Shown here: positions 19,898 to 28,721 of the stretch, in pieces
Numbering within the stretch: position 1 is the stretch's first letter
How the letters are laid out: the number at the start of each line of letters is the position of its first letter
Source: Erysipelothrix amsterdamensis
GTDB taxonomy: Bacteria > Bacillota_I > Bacilli_A > Erysipelotrichales > Erysipelotrichaceae
Reading direction: 5' to 3'
DNA: 64,000 bases
NCBI RefSeq assembly: GCF_940143175.1
Contig: NZ_OW659496.1
Location: 1,054,001 to 1,118,000 of the forward strand
Position numbers and translations under genes: made by a program
The notes under the pieces: generated by a model
What the model was told of the DNA's origin: nothing
What the model saw: only the letters and a program-made list of their open reading frames with translations
Database searches by the model: none

Positions 19898-20749
19898 TTA
19901 GGATGAAGTTAACCGATAATTTACGGGCGATTGATATCCTAGCTTTTCTTGTATTCGATTTTCATTGTAATATTTTAAATAGTTTATCACAGTTTGTGAT
20001 ACAATTTCAGTAGAACCCTTTAGTTCTGGGTTTAATTCGAATGTTTCACACTTTAGAGAGGCATGAAACGATTCGATAGGAGCATTATCAGCGGGTGTCC
20101 CCTTACGGGACATACTCATGGTAATGCTTTTATTTTTTACTCTAAGTTGATACTCTTTTGATGTATAGACACTTCCTTGATCAGAATGAAGAATACATGG
20201 CTGAACGATATCCGGAAGTTGATTTAATGTATCAACCACACATTCTAGGTTTTGTCTGTCACTCAATGTAGACGCAATAATCTCACCATTATATAAATCC
20301 ATGATCGTAGATAAATAGAGCATTTTATGGCCATAAGGGATGTAAGTGATATCTGTCACCAATTTCTCTAGAGGACGTAGTGATTTAAAGTCGCGATTAA
20401 TGATATTGGGCATAATGATCTTCGGATTTTTGTTTTTTCGATACCGTTTGACCTTAACACGGCATTGACATTGGTGTTTCTGCATTATCTTTTGAACAGT
20501 ATTCTTATTGATAATTCTTTCTTTTCGAATTAATGCAGTTATTTTTCGATATCCATAACGAAATTTATTTTCTTTACAAAGTTCAATTACTAATGCTTCA
20601 TTGACAGAATAATTATTAGAATCTAGTTGCTCTTTTTTAGTCCAACGGTAATACGTTGACTTAGGTACCCCAAAAAGATTCAAGATATCTTTAATTGATA
20701 CAGTGTTGCGATACTCTTCAACGAGCTTGATGATTATTTCAGGAACCAC
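19898..20749 (-). CDS. IS3-family transposase OrfB (DDE integrase)
   Basis: A 283-residue rve-type integrase region. The catalytic triad is visible as VTDITYIPYG (D), LHSDQGSVYTS (D) and GTPADNAPIESFHASLK (E). An N-terminal HTH_21-like part (RYGYRKITALIRKE) precedes it. In the native element it is made as an OrfAB fusion by -1 frameshifting on AAAAAAG (20770-20776 on the plus strand as CTTTTTT) near the end of orfA; reading in the -1 frame from there is open into orfB. The GTG at 20749 is only the first start codon in frame. Confidence 0.92.
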   Translation of the reverse strand: MVPEIIIKLVEEYRNTVSIKDILNLFGVPKSTYYRWTKKEQLDSNNYSVNEALVIELCKENKFRYGYRKITALIRKERIINKNTVQKIMQKHQCQCRVKVKRYRKNKNPKIIMPNIINRDFKSLRPLEKLVTDITYIPYGHKMLYLSTIMDLYNGEIIASTLSDRQNLECVVDTLNQLPDIVQPCILHSDQGSVYTSKEYQLRVKNKSITMSMSRKGTPADNAPIESFHASLKCETFELNPELKGSTEIVSQTVINYLKYYNENRIQEKLGYQSPVNYRLTSS

Positions 20750-21051
20750 ATCCTTTCTCTTTCCAAATACTTTTTTAATAGTTCAATTTGTTGCTCCAAA
20801 GATTTAATTCTAAGTCTTTGTGTTTCTTCGACCGTGTCTCCTTCAGGCCCTTTTCCAAAAGTATATTGCTTGCCTACAGGTTGAGAAAATCGATAGTGTT
20901 CACCATTTCGATACCATCTCCACCATGTTTTGACTTGTGTTACATTTTTTATTCCAAGTTCAGTCTGAATAAACCTGCTTGAGTATCCTGCCAATTTCAT
21001 TTCTATAACTTTCATCTTTGTCTCATAGCTATGCATAGTTCGTGTTCCCAT
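20734..21051 (-). CDS. IS3-family transposase OrfA (helix-turn-helix)
   Basis: A 105-residue DNA-binding protein: an N-terminal HTH (SRFIQTELGIKNVTQVKTWW) that would bind the IS ends, then a leucine-zipper-like tail (LRIKSLEQQIELLKKYLE). The zipper overlaps the slippery A6G heptamer that leads into orfB. It overlaps orfB by 16 bases. Confidence 0.9.
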   Translation of the reverse strand: MGTRTMHSYETKMKVIEMKLAGYSSRFIQTELGIKNVTQVKTWWRWYRNGEHYRFSQPVGKQYTFGKGPEGDTVEETQRLRIKSLEQQIELLKKYLERERMWFLK

Positions 21052-21266
21052 ATAAAAACCTCCTATATTGAACTATTTTACAATAATTCTCATACAAGAG
21101 GTTTTTTTCTTTAGTCCCACGGAACTAGGTCAGTTCCTTCAAAATCTTAAGGTTTTTTATTGTTATTAAACTATTAAAGACTTCAGATTATTTTGATAAG
21201 CTCCCCTTAAAGTAGACACCCGAAATAAATAAAATCGGGCACTACAAAAAAGGAGGAGCTTTTTCT

Positions 21267-21971
21267 ATGGGGAGAAAGAATAAATATCCAGCCGAAATAA
21301 AAGAACAAGCAATTAATGAATATTTGAATGGCATAAAAGGTGCACCAGAAATAGCTGAAGAATTATCTATTGATTCTAGTACATTACGTAGTTGGGTGAA
21401 AAAGTATCAAACTTATGGTATTGAAGTTTTTTCAGATAAAGATCGAAACAAAAGTTATTCGAAAGAGCTCAAGGAATCCGCAATTAGGGATTATCTTGAA
21501 GGCGCAGGTTCTCTTAAAGATATTAGTATTAAATATGGTATAAGTTCCCATGAGGTTTTGCGCGGATGGATAAAAAAGTATAATAGACTTGAAACTATAA
21601 AGGATTACGATCCTAAAGGAGAAGTCTATATGACAAAAGGTAGAAAAACAACAATTGAGGAGCGTCAGGAAATTGTCGCATATTGTATTGAACATGACTA
21701 CGATTATAAGGGGACTGCTGAGCGCTATGAACTTTCTTATGCTCAGGTTTATCAGTGGGTGAAAAAGTATAACGAATTGGGAGATGATGGTCTTCTTGAT
21801 AAACGTGGCAAGCGAAAACAAGAAGATCAACTTAGTAATGAAGAACGTTTAGAACGTAAAGTAAAACTACTTGAAAGACAACTCGAACTGAAAGAACGCG
21901 AGAACATTCTATTAAAAAAAGTGAAGGAAATCGAAAGGGGGCGATATTCTCCAAAGCAAAACAAGAAGTAA
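21267..21971 (+). CDS. IS3-family transposase OrfA, long form with repeated HTH
   Basis: A 234-residue protein, about twice the usual OrfA length. Three HTH-like units are visible (PEIAEELSIDSSTLRSWVKKY, KDISIKYGISSHEVLRGWIK, and YKGTAERYELSYAQVYQWVK, described by these short cores), then a coiled tail (ERKVKLLERQLELKERENIL). An internal ATG near 21630 with AAAGGAGAAG upstream could make a shorter form. The frame leaves orfA through A7 at 21914-21920 by -1 slippage, after which the orfB frame is open. Confidence 0.88.
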   Translation: MGRKNKYPAEIKEQAINEYLNGIKGAPEIAEELSIDSSTLRSWVKKYQTYGIEVFSDKDRNKSYSKELKESAIRDYLEGAGSLKDISIKYGISSHEVLRGWIKKYNRLETIKDYDPKGEVYMTKGRKTTIEERQEIVAYCIEHDYDYKGTAERYELSYAQVYQWVKKYNELGDDGLLDKRGKRKQEDQLSNEERLERKVKLLERQLELKERENILLKKVKEIERGRYSPKQNKK

Positions 21972-21982
21972 AGTATCTCGCA

Positions 21983-22930
21983 GTGCAGGAACTACATCAT
22001 AAACATGGCTGGAGTATTCAGTGGATGTGTAAGGTACTTAAAATCGCAAGAAGTAGTTATTATAAATGGACGCATCGTGTTGAAACAAGCAATGAAATTG
22101 AAAATCATGAGCTTTGCAATCTCATTCTTGATTATGATGAACTATTTGGACATATCTTAGGCTATCGACGCATGACGGATTGGATCAATGAGTTGAATAG
22201 CGTTCAATATAACTCGAAGAGGATTCATAGACTCATGAAGATGCTAGGGGTGAAATCAGTGATTCGTCAAAAGTCTAAAAAATATTCACGAAGCACTCCT
22301 GAAATCACAGCTGAAAATATTTTAAATCGAAATTTCTTTGCCGCAAAACCGAATGAAAAATGGCTGACAGACGTCACAGAATTTAAGATTAAAGGTTCAA
22401 GTAAGAAACTATATCTCAGTGCGATTATTGATCTTTATGATTTAAGTGTTGTGGCGTATCAAATAAGTGATCGGAACAATAATCAACTTGTGTTTGATAC
22501 TTATCATAAAGCTATCGCGAGATATCCAGAGGCAAAACCTTTATTTCACAGTGACCGCGGATTCCAATACACAAGTAGGGCATTTAGGAAACAGCTAGAA
22601 GATCAAGGAGTGATGCAAAGTATGTCTAGAGTGGGACATTGTATTGATAATGGTCCTATGGAAGGATTTTGGGGAACAATCAAATCAGAAATGTACTACC
22701 CTAATGAATTCAGTACAAGAAGCGAATTGAAGAAAGCAATTGAAGTGTATATTGATTTTTATAACAACAAGAGACTTCAGAAACGCTTCAAAAACAAAAC
22801 ACCAATGATGGTTCGAACTGAAGCGCTAGGAACAGAGACACCTGTAGTCTACGCGATTCCAACTAACAAGAAGATTGAAGCTTACTGGTCAAACATTAGA
22901 GAAAAACAAATGCAGTCACTTGTAGCATAA
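21983..22930 (+). CDS. IS3-family transposase OrfB (DDE integrase)
   Basis: A 315-residue rve integrase. Triad motifs are WLTDVTEFKI (D), LFHSDRGFQYTS (D) and CIDNGPMEGFWGTIKSE (E). An HTH_21-type stretch HILGYRRMTDWINE precedes it. The frame is open upstream of the GTG at 21983 back past the A7 run at 21914-21920, so the working enzyme is probably an OrfAB fusion. A hairpin (AAGATGATT with AATCATCTT) follows near 22933-22965. Confidence 0.9.
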   Translation: MQELHHKHGWSIQWMCKVLKIARSSYYKWTHRVETSNEIENHELCNLILDYDELFGHILGYRRMTDWINELNSVQYNSKRIHRLMKMLGVKSVIRQKSKKYSRSTPEITAENILNRNFFAAKPNEKWLTDVTEFKIKGSSKKLYLSAIIDLYDLSVVAYQISDRNNNQLVFDTYHKAIARYPEAKPLFHSDRGFQYTSRAFRKQLEDQGVMQSMSRVGHCIDNGPMEGFWGTIKSEMYYPNEFSTRSELKKAIEVYIDFYNNKRLQKRFKNKTPMMVRTEALGTETPVVYAIPTNKKIEAYWSNIREKQMQSLVA

Positions 22931-23008
22931 AAAAGATGATTCATCATAAAGTGATAAATCATCTTGGATATTTTATTTATTTCACCTGTCTACTTGACAG
23001 GGAGCAGT

Positions 23009-23359
23009 TCATTTATTAAAGATGTCTTTTGCTTTATCGGTCAAATCTTCAGCGGTTTCTTTAGCTTTATCGGTCAAATCTTCAGCGGTTTCTTTAGCTT
23101 TTTCCGATAAATCTTCTGCCACTTCTTTACCCTTAGTCACTGCATCAGCAGTCATATCGCGACCTTTTTCCAATACGTCTTCAGCAGCTTCTTTGGCTTT
23201 TCCACCAAATTCATTCATCTTTTCAGATGCTTCTTTAGTTACTGATTCTGTTTTTTCACCAAGATCTTCAGCGGTTTCTTTGGCTTTTGTACCCAAATCA
23301 TCAGCAGAGCTCTTTGCTTTTGCTGCAAGTTCTTTTGCTTTGTCTAATAAATTTCCCAT
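23009..23359 (-). CDS. repetitive amphipathic-helix (LEA/apolipoprotein-like) protein
   Basis: A 116-residue, highly charged protein made of 11-residue repeats of the type KAKETAEDLTD, predicted to be one long amphipathic helix or coiled coil. Such proteins resemble LEA and YtxH/general-stress proteins; the real function is unknown. The start is the ATG at 23359 with GGGAGG upstream; the longer frame to 23452 lacks support. The stop codon TGA at 23009-23011 is the terminal trinucleotide of the second IS; without the IS the next codon would have been TAA, so the protein is unchanged. Confidence 0.75.
   Translation of the reverse strand: MGNLLDKAKELAAKAKSSADDLGTKAKETAEDLGEKTESVTKEASEKMNEFGGKAKEAAEDVLEKGRDMTADAVTKGKEVAEDLSEKAKETAEDLTDKAKETAEDLTDKAKDIFNK
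23030..23095. repeat. 33-bp perfect tandem duplication inside the helical-repeat gene
   Basis: Two adjacent identical 33-bp units starting GCTTTATCGGTCAAATC encode two copies of an 11-residue helical repeat. Identity at the DNA level points to recent duplication and possible copy-number change. Confidence 0.85.
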
Positions 23360-23457
23360 ATAATAAAGCCTCCCTTTTTGTATATGTTGATTATATCGTA
23401 CATCATACGAATCAATCAAAGCTTTTGACTTAATCCTTACATTCTTCATCAAAGGTT

Positions 23458-23493
23458 CACAAAAAACCTCCAGTACTTAAACTAGAGGTTTTT
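23458..23493 (-). terminator. terminator of yebC
   Basis: On the minus strand AAAAACCTC...GAGGTTTTTT forms a stem-loop with a T-run just after the yebC stop; it also works in the other direction. Confidence 0.8.
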
Positions 23494-23497
23494 AGAA

Positions 23498-24220
23498 TTA
23501 ATCTTCAAATTTTACGTTGTGATATACTTCTTGAATATCTTCAACTTCGTCAAACATCGCTTGAATTTTTCTGAAATTGTCAGCATCTTCGCCTTCAACT
23601 GTTACGTATTCATTTGGTAAATAGGTAATTTCAAGCACATCAAATTGAATTTCACCCAACTTACTTTCGAGTGCTTCTTTTGCTTTATGAAGACTTGTCG
23701 TATCAACAGTAACAGTCATATGACCATCTTCTTGTTCAATATCGATAAGGTCTACTTCATTTTCTAAAAGAATTTCCATAATTGTTTCTTCATCACTGGA
23801 TTCAAATGACAACAACCCAACGTGCTCATATCCGTGAACTACGGAACCATTAACACCGATCTTACCTTTAGATTTTGTAAAGCAATTTCGAACTTCACTG
23901 TATGTACGATTATCGTTGTCTGTTAAACATTCAACGATAAATGACGATGCACCCGGTCCAAACCCTTCATAACGTACAGCATGATAGTTCTCTTCAGAAC
24001 CACCCTTAGCTTTATCAATCGCACGTTTAATAACATCGGCAGGAACTTGTTTAGTTCTTGCTTCATCAATGATGCGTTTTAAACCCACGTTCATCTCAGG
24101 ATCAGGAATACCAGCCTTAGCTGCCATATAAATTTCTTTTCCATATCGTGAATACACTTTCGTTTTAGCGGCCGCTGTCTTTTGCATCGACGCCTTACGA
24201 ACTTCAAATGCTCTACCCAT
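23498..24220 (-). CDS. YebC/PmpR-family regulator
   Basis: A 240-residue TACO1/YebC-family protein, the normal length. Signature regions MGRAFEVRKASMQKTAAAK, the DPEMNVGLKRIIDEA stretch and YEGFGPGASSFIVECLTDN are clear. Family members are described either as transcription regulators or as factors that relieve ribosome stalling. The start has TTTAGGAGG-type sequence (CATTAGGAGGTAAAAAAT ATG, in short AGGAGGT) upstream. It follows pheT by 18 bases and may be co-transcribed. Confidence 0.94.
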   Translation of the reverse strand: MGRAFEVRKASMQKTAAAKTKVYSRYGKEIYMAAKAGIPDPEMNVGLKRIIDEARTKQVPADVIKRAIDKAKGGSEENYHAVRYEGFGPGASSFIVECLTDNDNRTYSEVRNCFTKSKGKIGVNGSVVHGYEHVGLLSFESSDEETIMEILLENEVDLIDIEQEDGHMTVTVDTTSLHKAKEALESKLGEIQFDVLEITYLPNEYVTVEGEDADNFRKIQAMFDEVEDIQEVYHNVKFED

Positions 24221-24238
24221 ATTTTTTACCTCCTAATG

Positions 24239-26614
24239 TTATCGCACTTCAACGTTGAAACGTTTTGTTAGTTCTTCAATCACTGCACTCATTATATCAT
24301 TAATTTCCTCTACCTCGAGGGTACGGTCTTGCCCAAAGGACAATTGGAATGCAATGGATTTTTTATTTCCTAATTTTTCTGATGTAAATACATCAAAGAC
24401 ATTTAAATCAACCAAATATTTTCGAGATACTTTTTCAATTGATTGAATTAAATCACTTACCGAAACTTCATTATCACAAAGAATCGCTAAATCTCGAGTC
24501 ATAATTGGATATTTTGCTACTGCAGTCGCTTTTATAGCACCTGCTTTTTGTCCTAAAAGATAGTCCAAATCAATTTCTAAATAAATAGGGTCTTTTAAGT
24601 CGTATTCTTTTGCATAAAGAGGATGAAGCTGACCAATAACCCCTAAGTGTTTACGGTCAAACAGAATTTCTGCACTCTTGAATGGGTGGAATTTTGAATC
24701 ATCAAATCCACTTGGCTTGAACTGGAATCTTTTTTCATTAAAACCTAACGTTTCAAATAATTCCATAATCATTCCTTTTATAGTGTAAAAGTCTAAAGGA
24801 ATCTCAGTTTTCGTCCAATTTTGATTAAATAACGATCCCTGTCCAATAACTCCCAAACGATTTGATTTCGTCCCTTCAGCATATACTGAAGACTGTTCGA
24901 AGAAGAGCACATCTGAAATCTTGTGAGCATTATTATATGCTAAAACCTCTACCATCGATGGCAACAAGTGTGTTCTTAGATATGCACGCTTGTCACTAAT
25001 CGGATTCGCTAAACGAATGGGTGTTCCTAAACTTTCCGAACCAACAGTCTTTGATTCATCCACAAGTGTATAGGATAGAATTTGATCAGCACCAAAACCA
25101 AGGAGAATATCTTCAATCATTCGTGTCTTAAGTTGGTGATCATTTAAATTACCGAGTGTTAAATCCATTAATGGTAATGTTTCATCCATGACATCATATC
25201 CGACAATTCGGATCACTTCTTCAATTAAGTCTTCCTCAATGGCGATATCTTTACGATACGACGGTATTGTACATACAATTCTATCATCAATATTTTTAGG
25301 ATTAAAATTAAGACGTTCGAAAACATTTATAATTTCTGATTCTTCTAAAGATGTACCAAGATATTTATTGATGCGTTCAACGGTAATTGATACCTCAACC
25401 GGTGTACTATCAAGTGAACCCCATTGAACAGTCTCTTCTAGTGCTGACGCACTTGCATACTCTAGTAATAGCGAAACTGCACGATCCATCGCTTGTTTTG
25501 AAGCGTTATTATCCATCGGTTTGGTATAACGTGTGGAAGATTCACTGCTTAAACCTAAACGAGTTGCAGTTTTACGAACTGAAACATGGTTGAAACGTGC
25601 GACTTCAATCACAAGTCCTCTAGAATGAGGTTGAATCATGGAATTACCAAGACCCATAATCCCGGCAATACCTACTGGTACTGAGCCATTCATAATAACA
25701 AGATCGTTTTTTTCTAGATCATATGTTTGACCATCAAGTGCTTCTACGGTTCCTTCAAAATCATCACGAACTGATAAATCTTGATTTTTTAAGAAATCAA
25801 TGTCGTAAAAGTGCATTGGATGACCTGTTTCAAGCATCACGAGATTTGAAATATCGACGACATTATTAATTGGTTTGATTCCCGAACCAATAAGTGCTTC
25901 ACGAATCCAATCTGGAGAAGTTCCGATTGTTATATTACCAATCACTTTCCCCAAGAACAGAGGTGATTTTTCAGTGTATGATTGAATCTTAAGTTCTGTC
26001 TTACTACCAATTTCTGATGCGCCATCAAATTGAGGTAATGTAAGTTTACGTCCAAATAATGCGCTCACTTCATGCGCAATTGATATAATCGACATGAAAT
26101 CAGATCGGTTTGGAGTTTGAGATATATCAAGAATTTCATCATCTAAGCCAAGCGCAACCGCTGGATTACTACCAGGTTCTGCTTTAGGAAGAACTACAAT
26201 CCCTGTTTTTTGTTCTTCTGTTTGGAATTTTTCAGCAACACCCAGTTCATTCAGAGAACAAATCATTCCATTGGATTCTACACCACGAACTTTTGAAGCC
26301 TTGATATTAAAATCACCCGGCAAGACGGCTCCTACCTGTGCCACGCAAACATATAAGCCCGCTTTAATGTTTGATGCGCCACATACAATTTGCTCAACAC
26401 GGTCACCTAAATCGACTTGACAGACGTTTAAATGATCACTGTCCTCATGTGGAACACATTCCAATACATGACCAACAGTTAAATGTGTTCCATGAATTAA
26501 CGGTTCAATTCCTTCAACTTCTAAGCCTGCGTTTGTTAAGGTATCCGCAAGTGTTAATGTGTCAATATCTGCAATATCAACATATCTATTCAATAATTTT
26601 CTACTAACTAACAT
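24239..26614 (-). CDS. pheT: phenylalanyl-tRNA synthetase beta subunit
   Basis: A 791-residue PheRS beta chain. Domain order: N-terminal B1, the EMAP/tRNA-binding OB fold (about 40-155), B3/B4 editing domain, B5, catalytic-like core, and a C-terminal FDX-ACB domain (AVAKYPIMTRDLAILCD onward). It pairs with PheS as alpha2beta2. It starts 10 bases after pheS under shared T-box control. Confidence 0.97.
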   Translation of the reverse strand: MLVSRKLLNRYVDIADIDTLTLADTLTNAGLEVEGIEPLIHGTHLTVGHVLECVPHEDSDHLNVCQVDLGDRVEQIVCGASNIKAGLYVCVAQVGAVLPGDFNIKASKVRGVESNGMICSLNELGVAEKFQTEEQKTGIVVLPKAEPGSNPAVALGLDDEILDISQTPNRSDFMSIISIAHEVSALFGRKLTLPQFDGASEIGSKTELKIQSYTEKSPLFLGKVIGNITIGTSPDWIREALIGSGIKPINNVVDISNLVMLETGHPMHFYDIDFLKNQDLSVRDDFEGTVEALDGQTYDLEKNDLVIMNGSVPVGIAGIMGLGNSMIQPHSRGLVIEVARFNHVSVRKTATRLGLSSESSTRYTKPMDNNASKQAMDRAVSLLLEYASASALEETVQWGSLDSTPVEVSITVERINKYLGTSLEESEIINVFERLNFNPKNIDDRIVCTIPSYRKDIAIEEDLIEEVIRIVGYDVMDETLPLMDLTLGNLNDHQLKTRMIEDILLGFGADQILSYTLVDESKTVGSESLGTPIRLANPISDKRAYLRTHLLPSMVEVLAYNNAHKISDVLFFEQSSVYAEGTKSNRLGVIGQGSLFNQNWTKTEIPLDFYTIKGMIMELFETLGFNEKRFQFKPSGFDDSKFHPFKSAEILFDRKHLGVIGQLHPLYAKEYDLKDPIYLEIDLDYLLGQKAGAIKATAVAKYPIMTRDLAILCDNEVSVSDLIQSIEKVSRKYLVDLNVFDVFTSEKLGNKKSIAFQLSFGQDRTLEVEEINDIMSAVIEELTKRFNVEVR

Positions 26615-26623
26615 TCTAACCTC

Positions 26624-27655
26624 CTACTCAAAACGCTTAAATTGATCAATGAAACGTTTATCATTTGTATAAAATGATCGGATATCATCAATACCATATT
26701 TAAGCATCGCTATACGTTCAACTCCGATACCAAAGGCAAATCCCGAAAGTGTAGGATCATCGTAACCTGCAGCACGCAGTACATTAGGGTGAACCATACC
26801 ACCCCCAAGAATTTCAATCCAACCTGTATCTTTACAAATACTACAGCCTTTACCACCACAGATATGACATGTTACATCAATCTCTACACTTGGTTCTGTA
26901 AATTGGAAATAACTAGGTCTAAAACGAATTTCACGACTTTCGCCAAACATTCTTTTGGCAAAAAGGTTTAAAGTACCTTTTAGATCCGATAAAGTAATTC
27001 CATGACCCAATACTAAACCTTCCATTTGAACAAATTGATGGGAATGTGTCGCATCATCATCATCACGTCGATATACTTTTCCAGGACAAATTACTTTCAC
27101 AGGAACAGATGGTGCATATTCTTCGAGTGCACGCATTTGAATTGCAGTTGTGTGGGTTCGAAGTAAGGTATGTTCGTCAATAAAGAATGTATCTTGCATC
27201 TCACGAGCTGGGTGATCTTGTGGAATATTGGCACGTTCAAAGTTATATAAATCAAGTTCAACTTCGTCACCTTCTACAACTTTATAACCCATCTCCCTAA
27301 AGAAATCTTCCATTTCTCGGCGCATAAGAATGAGTGGATTTTGACTTCCTTGTTTAAATTGAGTTCCAGGTAATGTCACGTCAATCGCATCTTTAGCCAT
27401 ATCTTTTTTTAATTTAATAGCCTCTAAGTCTGTTTGCTTCTCTTTAAGCGCAGACTCAATACTTTGTTTTGCTTCATTTACACGTTTACCAAACAACGGT
27501 TTTTCCTCATTTGATAAATCCTTCATTTGTCCCATAACTTTCGTTAGAAGACCTTTCTTACTTAGATATTCAATACGAACATCATTTAAGTGCTCAAGAG
27601 TTTGTGCATTTTTGATTGCTTCAATCCCTTGATTCATAATCTCTTTCAAGTCCAT
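26624..27655 (-). CDS. pheS: phenylalanyl-tRNA synthetase alpha subunit
   Basis: A 343-residue class II synthetase subunit: an N-terminal coiled coil for tRNA binding, then motif 2 (FRPSYFQFTEPSVE), a CxxC...CxxC loop (CHICGGKGCSIC) common in Firmicutes PheS, and motif 3 (GFAFGIGVERIAML). The frame is open to 27715, but the ATG at 27655 with AGGAGGATTTAT upstream is the start, and the T-box leader ends just before it. Confidence 0.97.
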   Translation of the reverse strand: MDLKEIMNQGIEAIKNAQTLEHLNDVRIEYLSKKGLLTKVMGQMKDLSNEEKPLFGKRVNEAKQSIESALKEKQTDLEAIKLKKDMAKDAIDVTLPGTQFKQGSQNPLILMRREMEDFFREMGYKVVEGDEVELDLYNFERANIPQDHPAREMQDTFFIDEHTLLRTHTTAIQMRALEEYAPSVPVKVICPGKVYRRDDDDATHSHQFVQMEGLVLGHGITLSDLKGTLNLFAKRMFGESREIRFRPSYFQFTEPSVEIDVTCHICGGKGCSICKDTGWIEILGGGMVHPNVLRAAGYDDPTLSGFAFGIGVERIAMLKYGIDDIRSFYTNDKRFIDQFKRFE

Positions 27656-27673
27656 ATAAATCCTCCTTAAACA

Positions 27674-27875
27674 TAAAAAAAACCGCACGTCCAGGAACGT
27701 CAAGCGCGGTACCATCCTGATTTATACAAAAAATGTATACATCTCTTCGTTTTTAACGCAAACGAAACGTAAGTGATTAGCTTCTCTCCAAGATGAATTC
27801 GCAGGTTATCAATCAATAGTTCCATCAACCCTATTGTTTCTATAAAAGATCTTGCCTGTTACTAATTCTCTTCAA
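27674..27875 (-). promoter_or_regulatory. T-box riboswitch for pheST
   Basis: On the minus strand the T-box core AGGATGGTACCGCG is at 27705-27718, followed by a terminator (CCGCGCTTGACG...CGTGCGG plus eight T, 27675-27710). Upstream lies a stem I region whose loop contains GAATTC; the TTC at 27795-27797 is the likely Phe specifier. Uncharged tRNA-Phe would stabilise the antiterminator and turn on pheS and pheT. Confidence 0.92.
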
Positions 27876-27901
27876 TGATTTTTATCTTCTCTATTATAAC
27901 T

Positions 27902-27937
27902 AAAAGCGAAGGTAAATTCAAGATTACCCTCGCTTTA
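27902..27937 (-). terminator. terminator of the znuCB-like operon
   Basis: AAAGCGAGGGTAA pairs with TTACCTTCGCTTT; the stem begins within the last codons of the permease gene. Confidence 0.75.
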
Positions 27938-28721
27938 ATACAGCTTTTATTATAATAAGTATAACTAATACCCCAACACCTAGAAGGACAATCGTTCCTC
28001 CTGGAGCAAGATTGAGAGCATATGATAGCGCAAGTCCGAGCCATACGAAGGTTAAAGAGAATCCAATTGCATAAAGCATTGTGGATCTATAGCTCTTTGA
28101 TACCTGCATAGCACACGCTGTAGGAATAACCATAAGGGACGAGACAATCAAAGCACCCACGATTCGAGATGCAATCGACACCGTGATTGCGGTAAGGATC
28201 GTGAATATCAATGAAATACGGTTCGTATCAATACCGGAAAGAAATGCGGATTTTTCGTCAAAAGCGAGGTAAAAAAATTCACGATAGTATCGAATCGATA
28301 CTCCAATAACAACTAAACTAAGTAAGATTGCAAGGAAGTTATCACTATCACCGATTGCGACAATGCTACCAAATAAAAAACTATTAAAATTCGCTGGATT
28401 TTTTACAAAACCAAGCAAAACACCAGACAAACCGATTCCAAAGGACATGATAATCGCAATCGCAAGTTCTTGATATTTTCCGAATTTCTTCTGAATAAAC
28501 TCAATACTCAATGCAGCAACCAAACTTAATGCAATCGCCCCGACAATCGGATTAAACCCGAGAATCAATCCAATTGTAATTCCACTTAGTGAAACATGCG
28601 ATAATGCATCACCAATCATCGACATTCTTTTGAAAACAACTACTACACCAATAAGTGGTATAATCACGGCTAACAAGCCACCAACAAGAAATGCCGTGCG
28701 CATAAATTCATATTTAAACAT
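27924..28721 (-). CDS. zinc/manganese ABC transporter permease (ZnuB/MntB type)
   Basis: A 265-residue ABC-3-family permease with about eight membrane segments. Family features include the N-terminal GLLAVIIPLIGVVVVFKRMSMIGDALSH region and RIVGALIVSSLMVIPTACAM. It imports divalent metal with the ATPase encoded just upstream (overlap of eight bases). No substrate-binding lipoprotein gene is next to it, so that part must be elsewhere. Zinc versus manganese cannot be told. Confidence 0.9.
   Translation of the reverse strand: MFKYEFMRTAFLVGGLLAVIIPLIGVVVVFKRMSMIGDALSHVSLSGITIGLILGFNPIVGAIALSLVAALSIEFIQKKFGKYQELAIAIIMSFGIGLSGVLLGFVKNPANFNSFLFGSIVAIGDSDNFLAILLSLVVIGVSIRYYREFFYLAFDEKSAFLSGIDTNRISLIFTILTAITVSIASRIVGALIVSSLMVIPTACAMQVSKSYRSTMLYAIGFSLTFVWLGLALSYALNLAPGGTIVLLGVGVLVILIIIKAVLKRG

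Larger units (their letters stand above)
19858..21137 (-). mobile_element. IS3-family insertion sequence (first copy, IS150-like)
   Basis: A 1280-bp element bounded by 35-bp perfect inverted repeats (19858-19892 and 21103-21137, starting GGAACTGACCTAGTTCC) and a 3-bp target duplication TTC (19855-19857, 21138-21140). It encodes overlapping orfA and orfB on the minus strand. Both repeats contain an internal small dyad GGAACT/AGTTCC. All parts look intact, so it may be active. Confidence 0.92.
19827..21154 (+). terminator. exporter-operon terminator interrupted by an IS
   Basis: AAAAAACCTTAA (left arm, from 19828) and TTAAGGTTTTTT (right arm, from 21147) would pair once the 1280-bp IS and one TTC copy are removed; inside them GAAAC-ATAA-GTTTC forms a second stem. 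The restored structure is a normal intrinsic terminator for the plus-strand operon. Confidence 0.7.
21194..23011 (+). mobile_element. IS3-family insertion sequence (second, unrelated to the first)
   Basis: An 1818-bp element with imperfect terminal inverted repeats of about 42 bp (32 of 42 matching; ends TG...CA; shared cores GCTCCC, AAGTAGACA and GAAATAAATAAAAT). A 3-bp TTT flanks both ends (21191-21193, 23012-23014), a probable target duplication. It carries orfA and orfB in the -1 frame relation with an A7 slippery run at 21914-21920. It lies only 56 bp from the first IS. Confidence 0.88.

Noticed and set aside
23022..23300. Regular short repeats, at first sight CRISPR-like
   Set aside because: They have no unique spacers, encode an 11-residue protein repeat in frame, and no cas genes are present.
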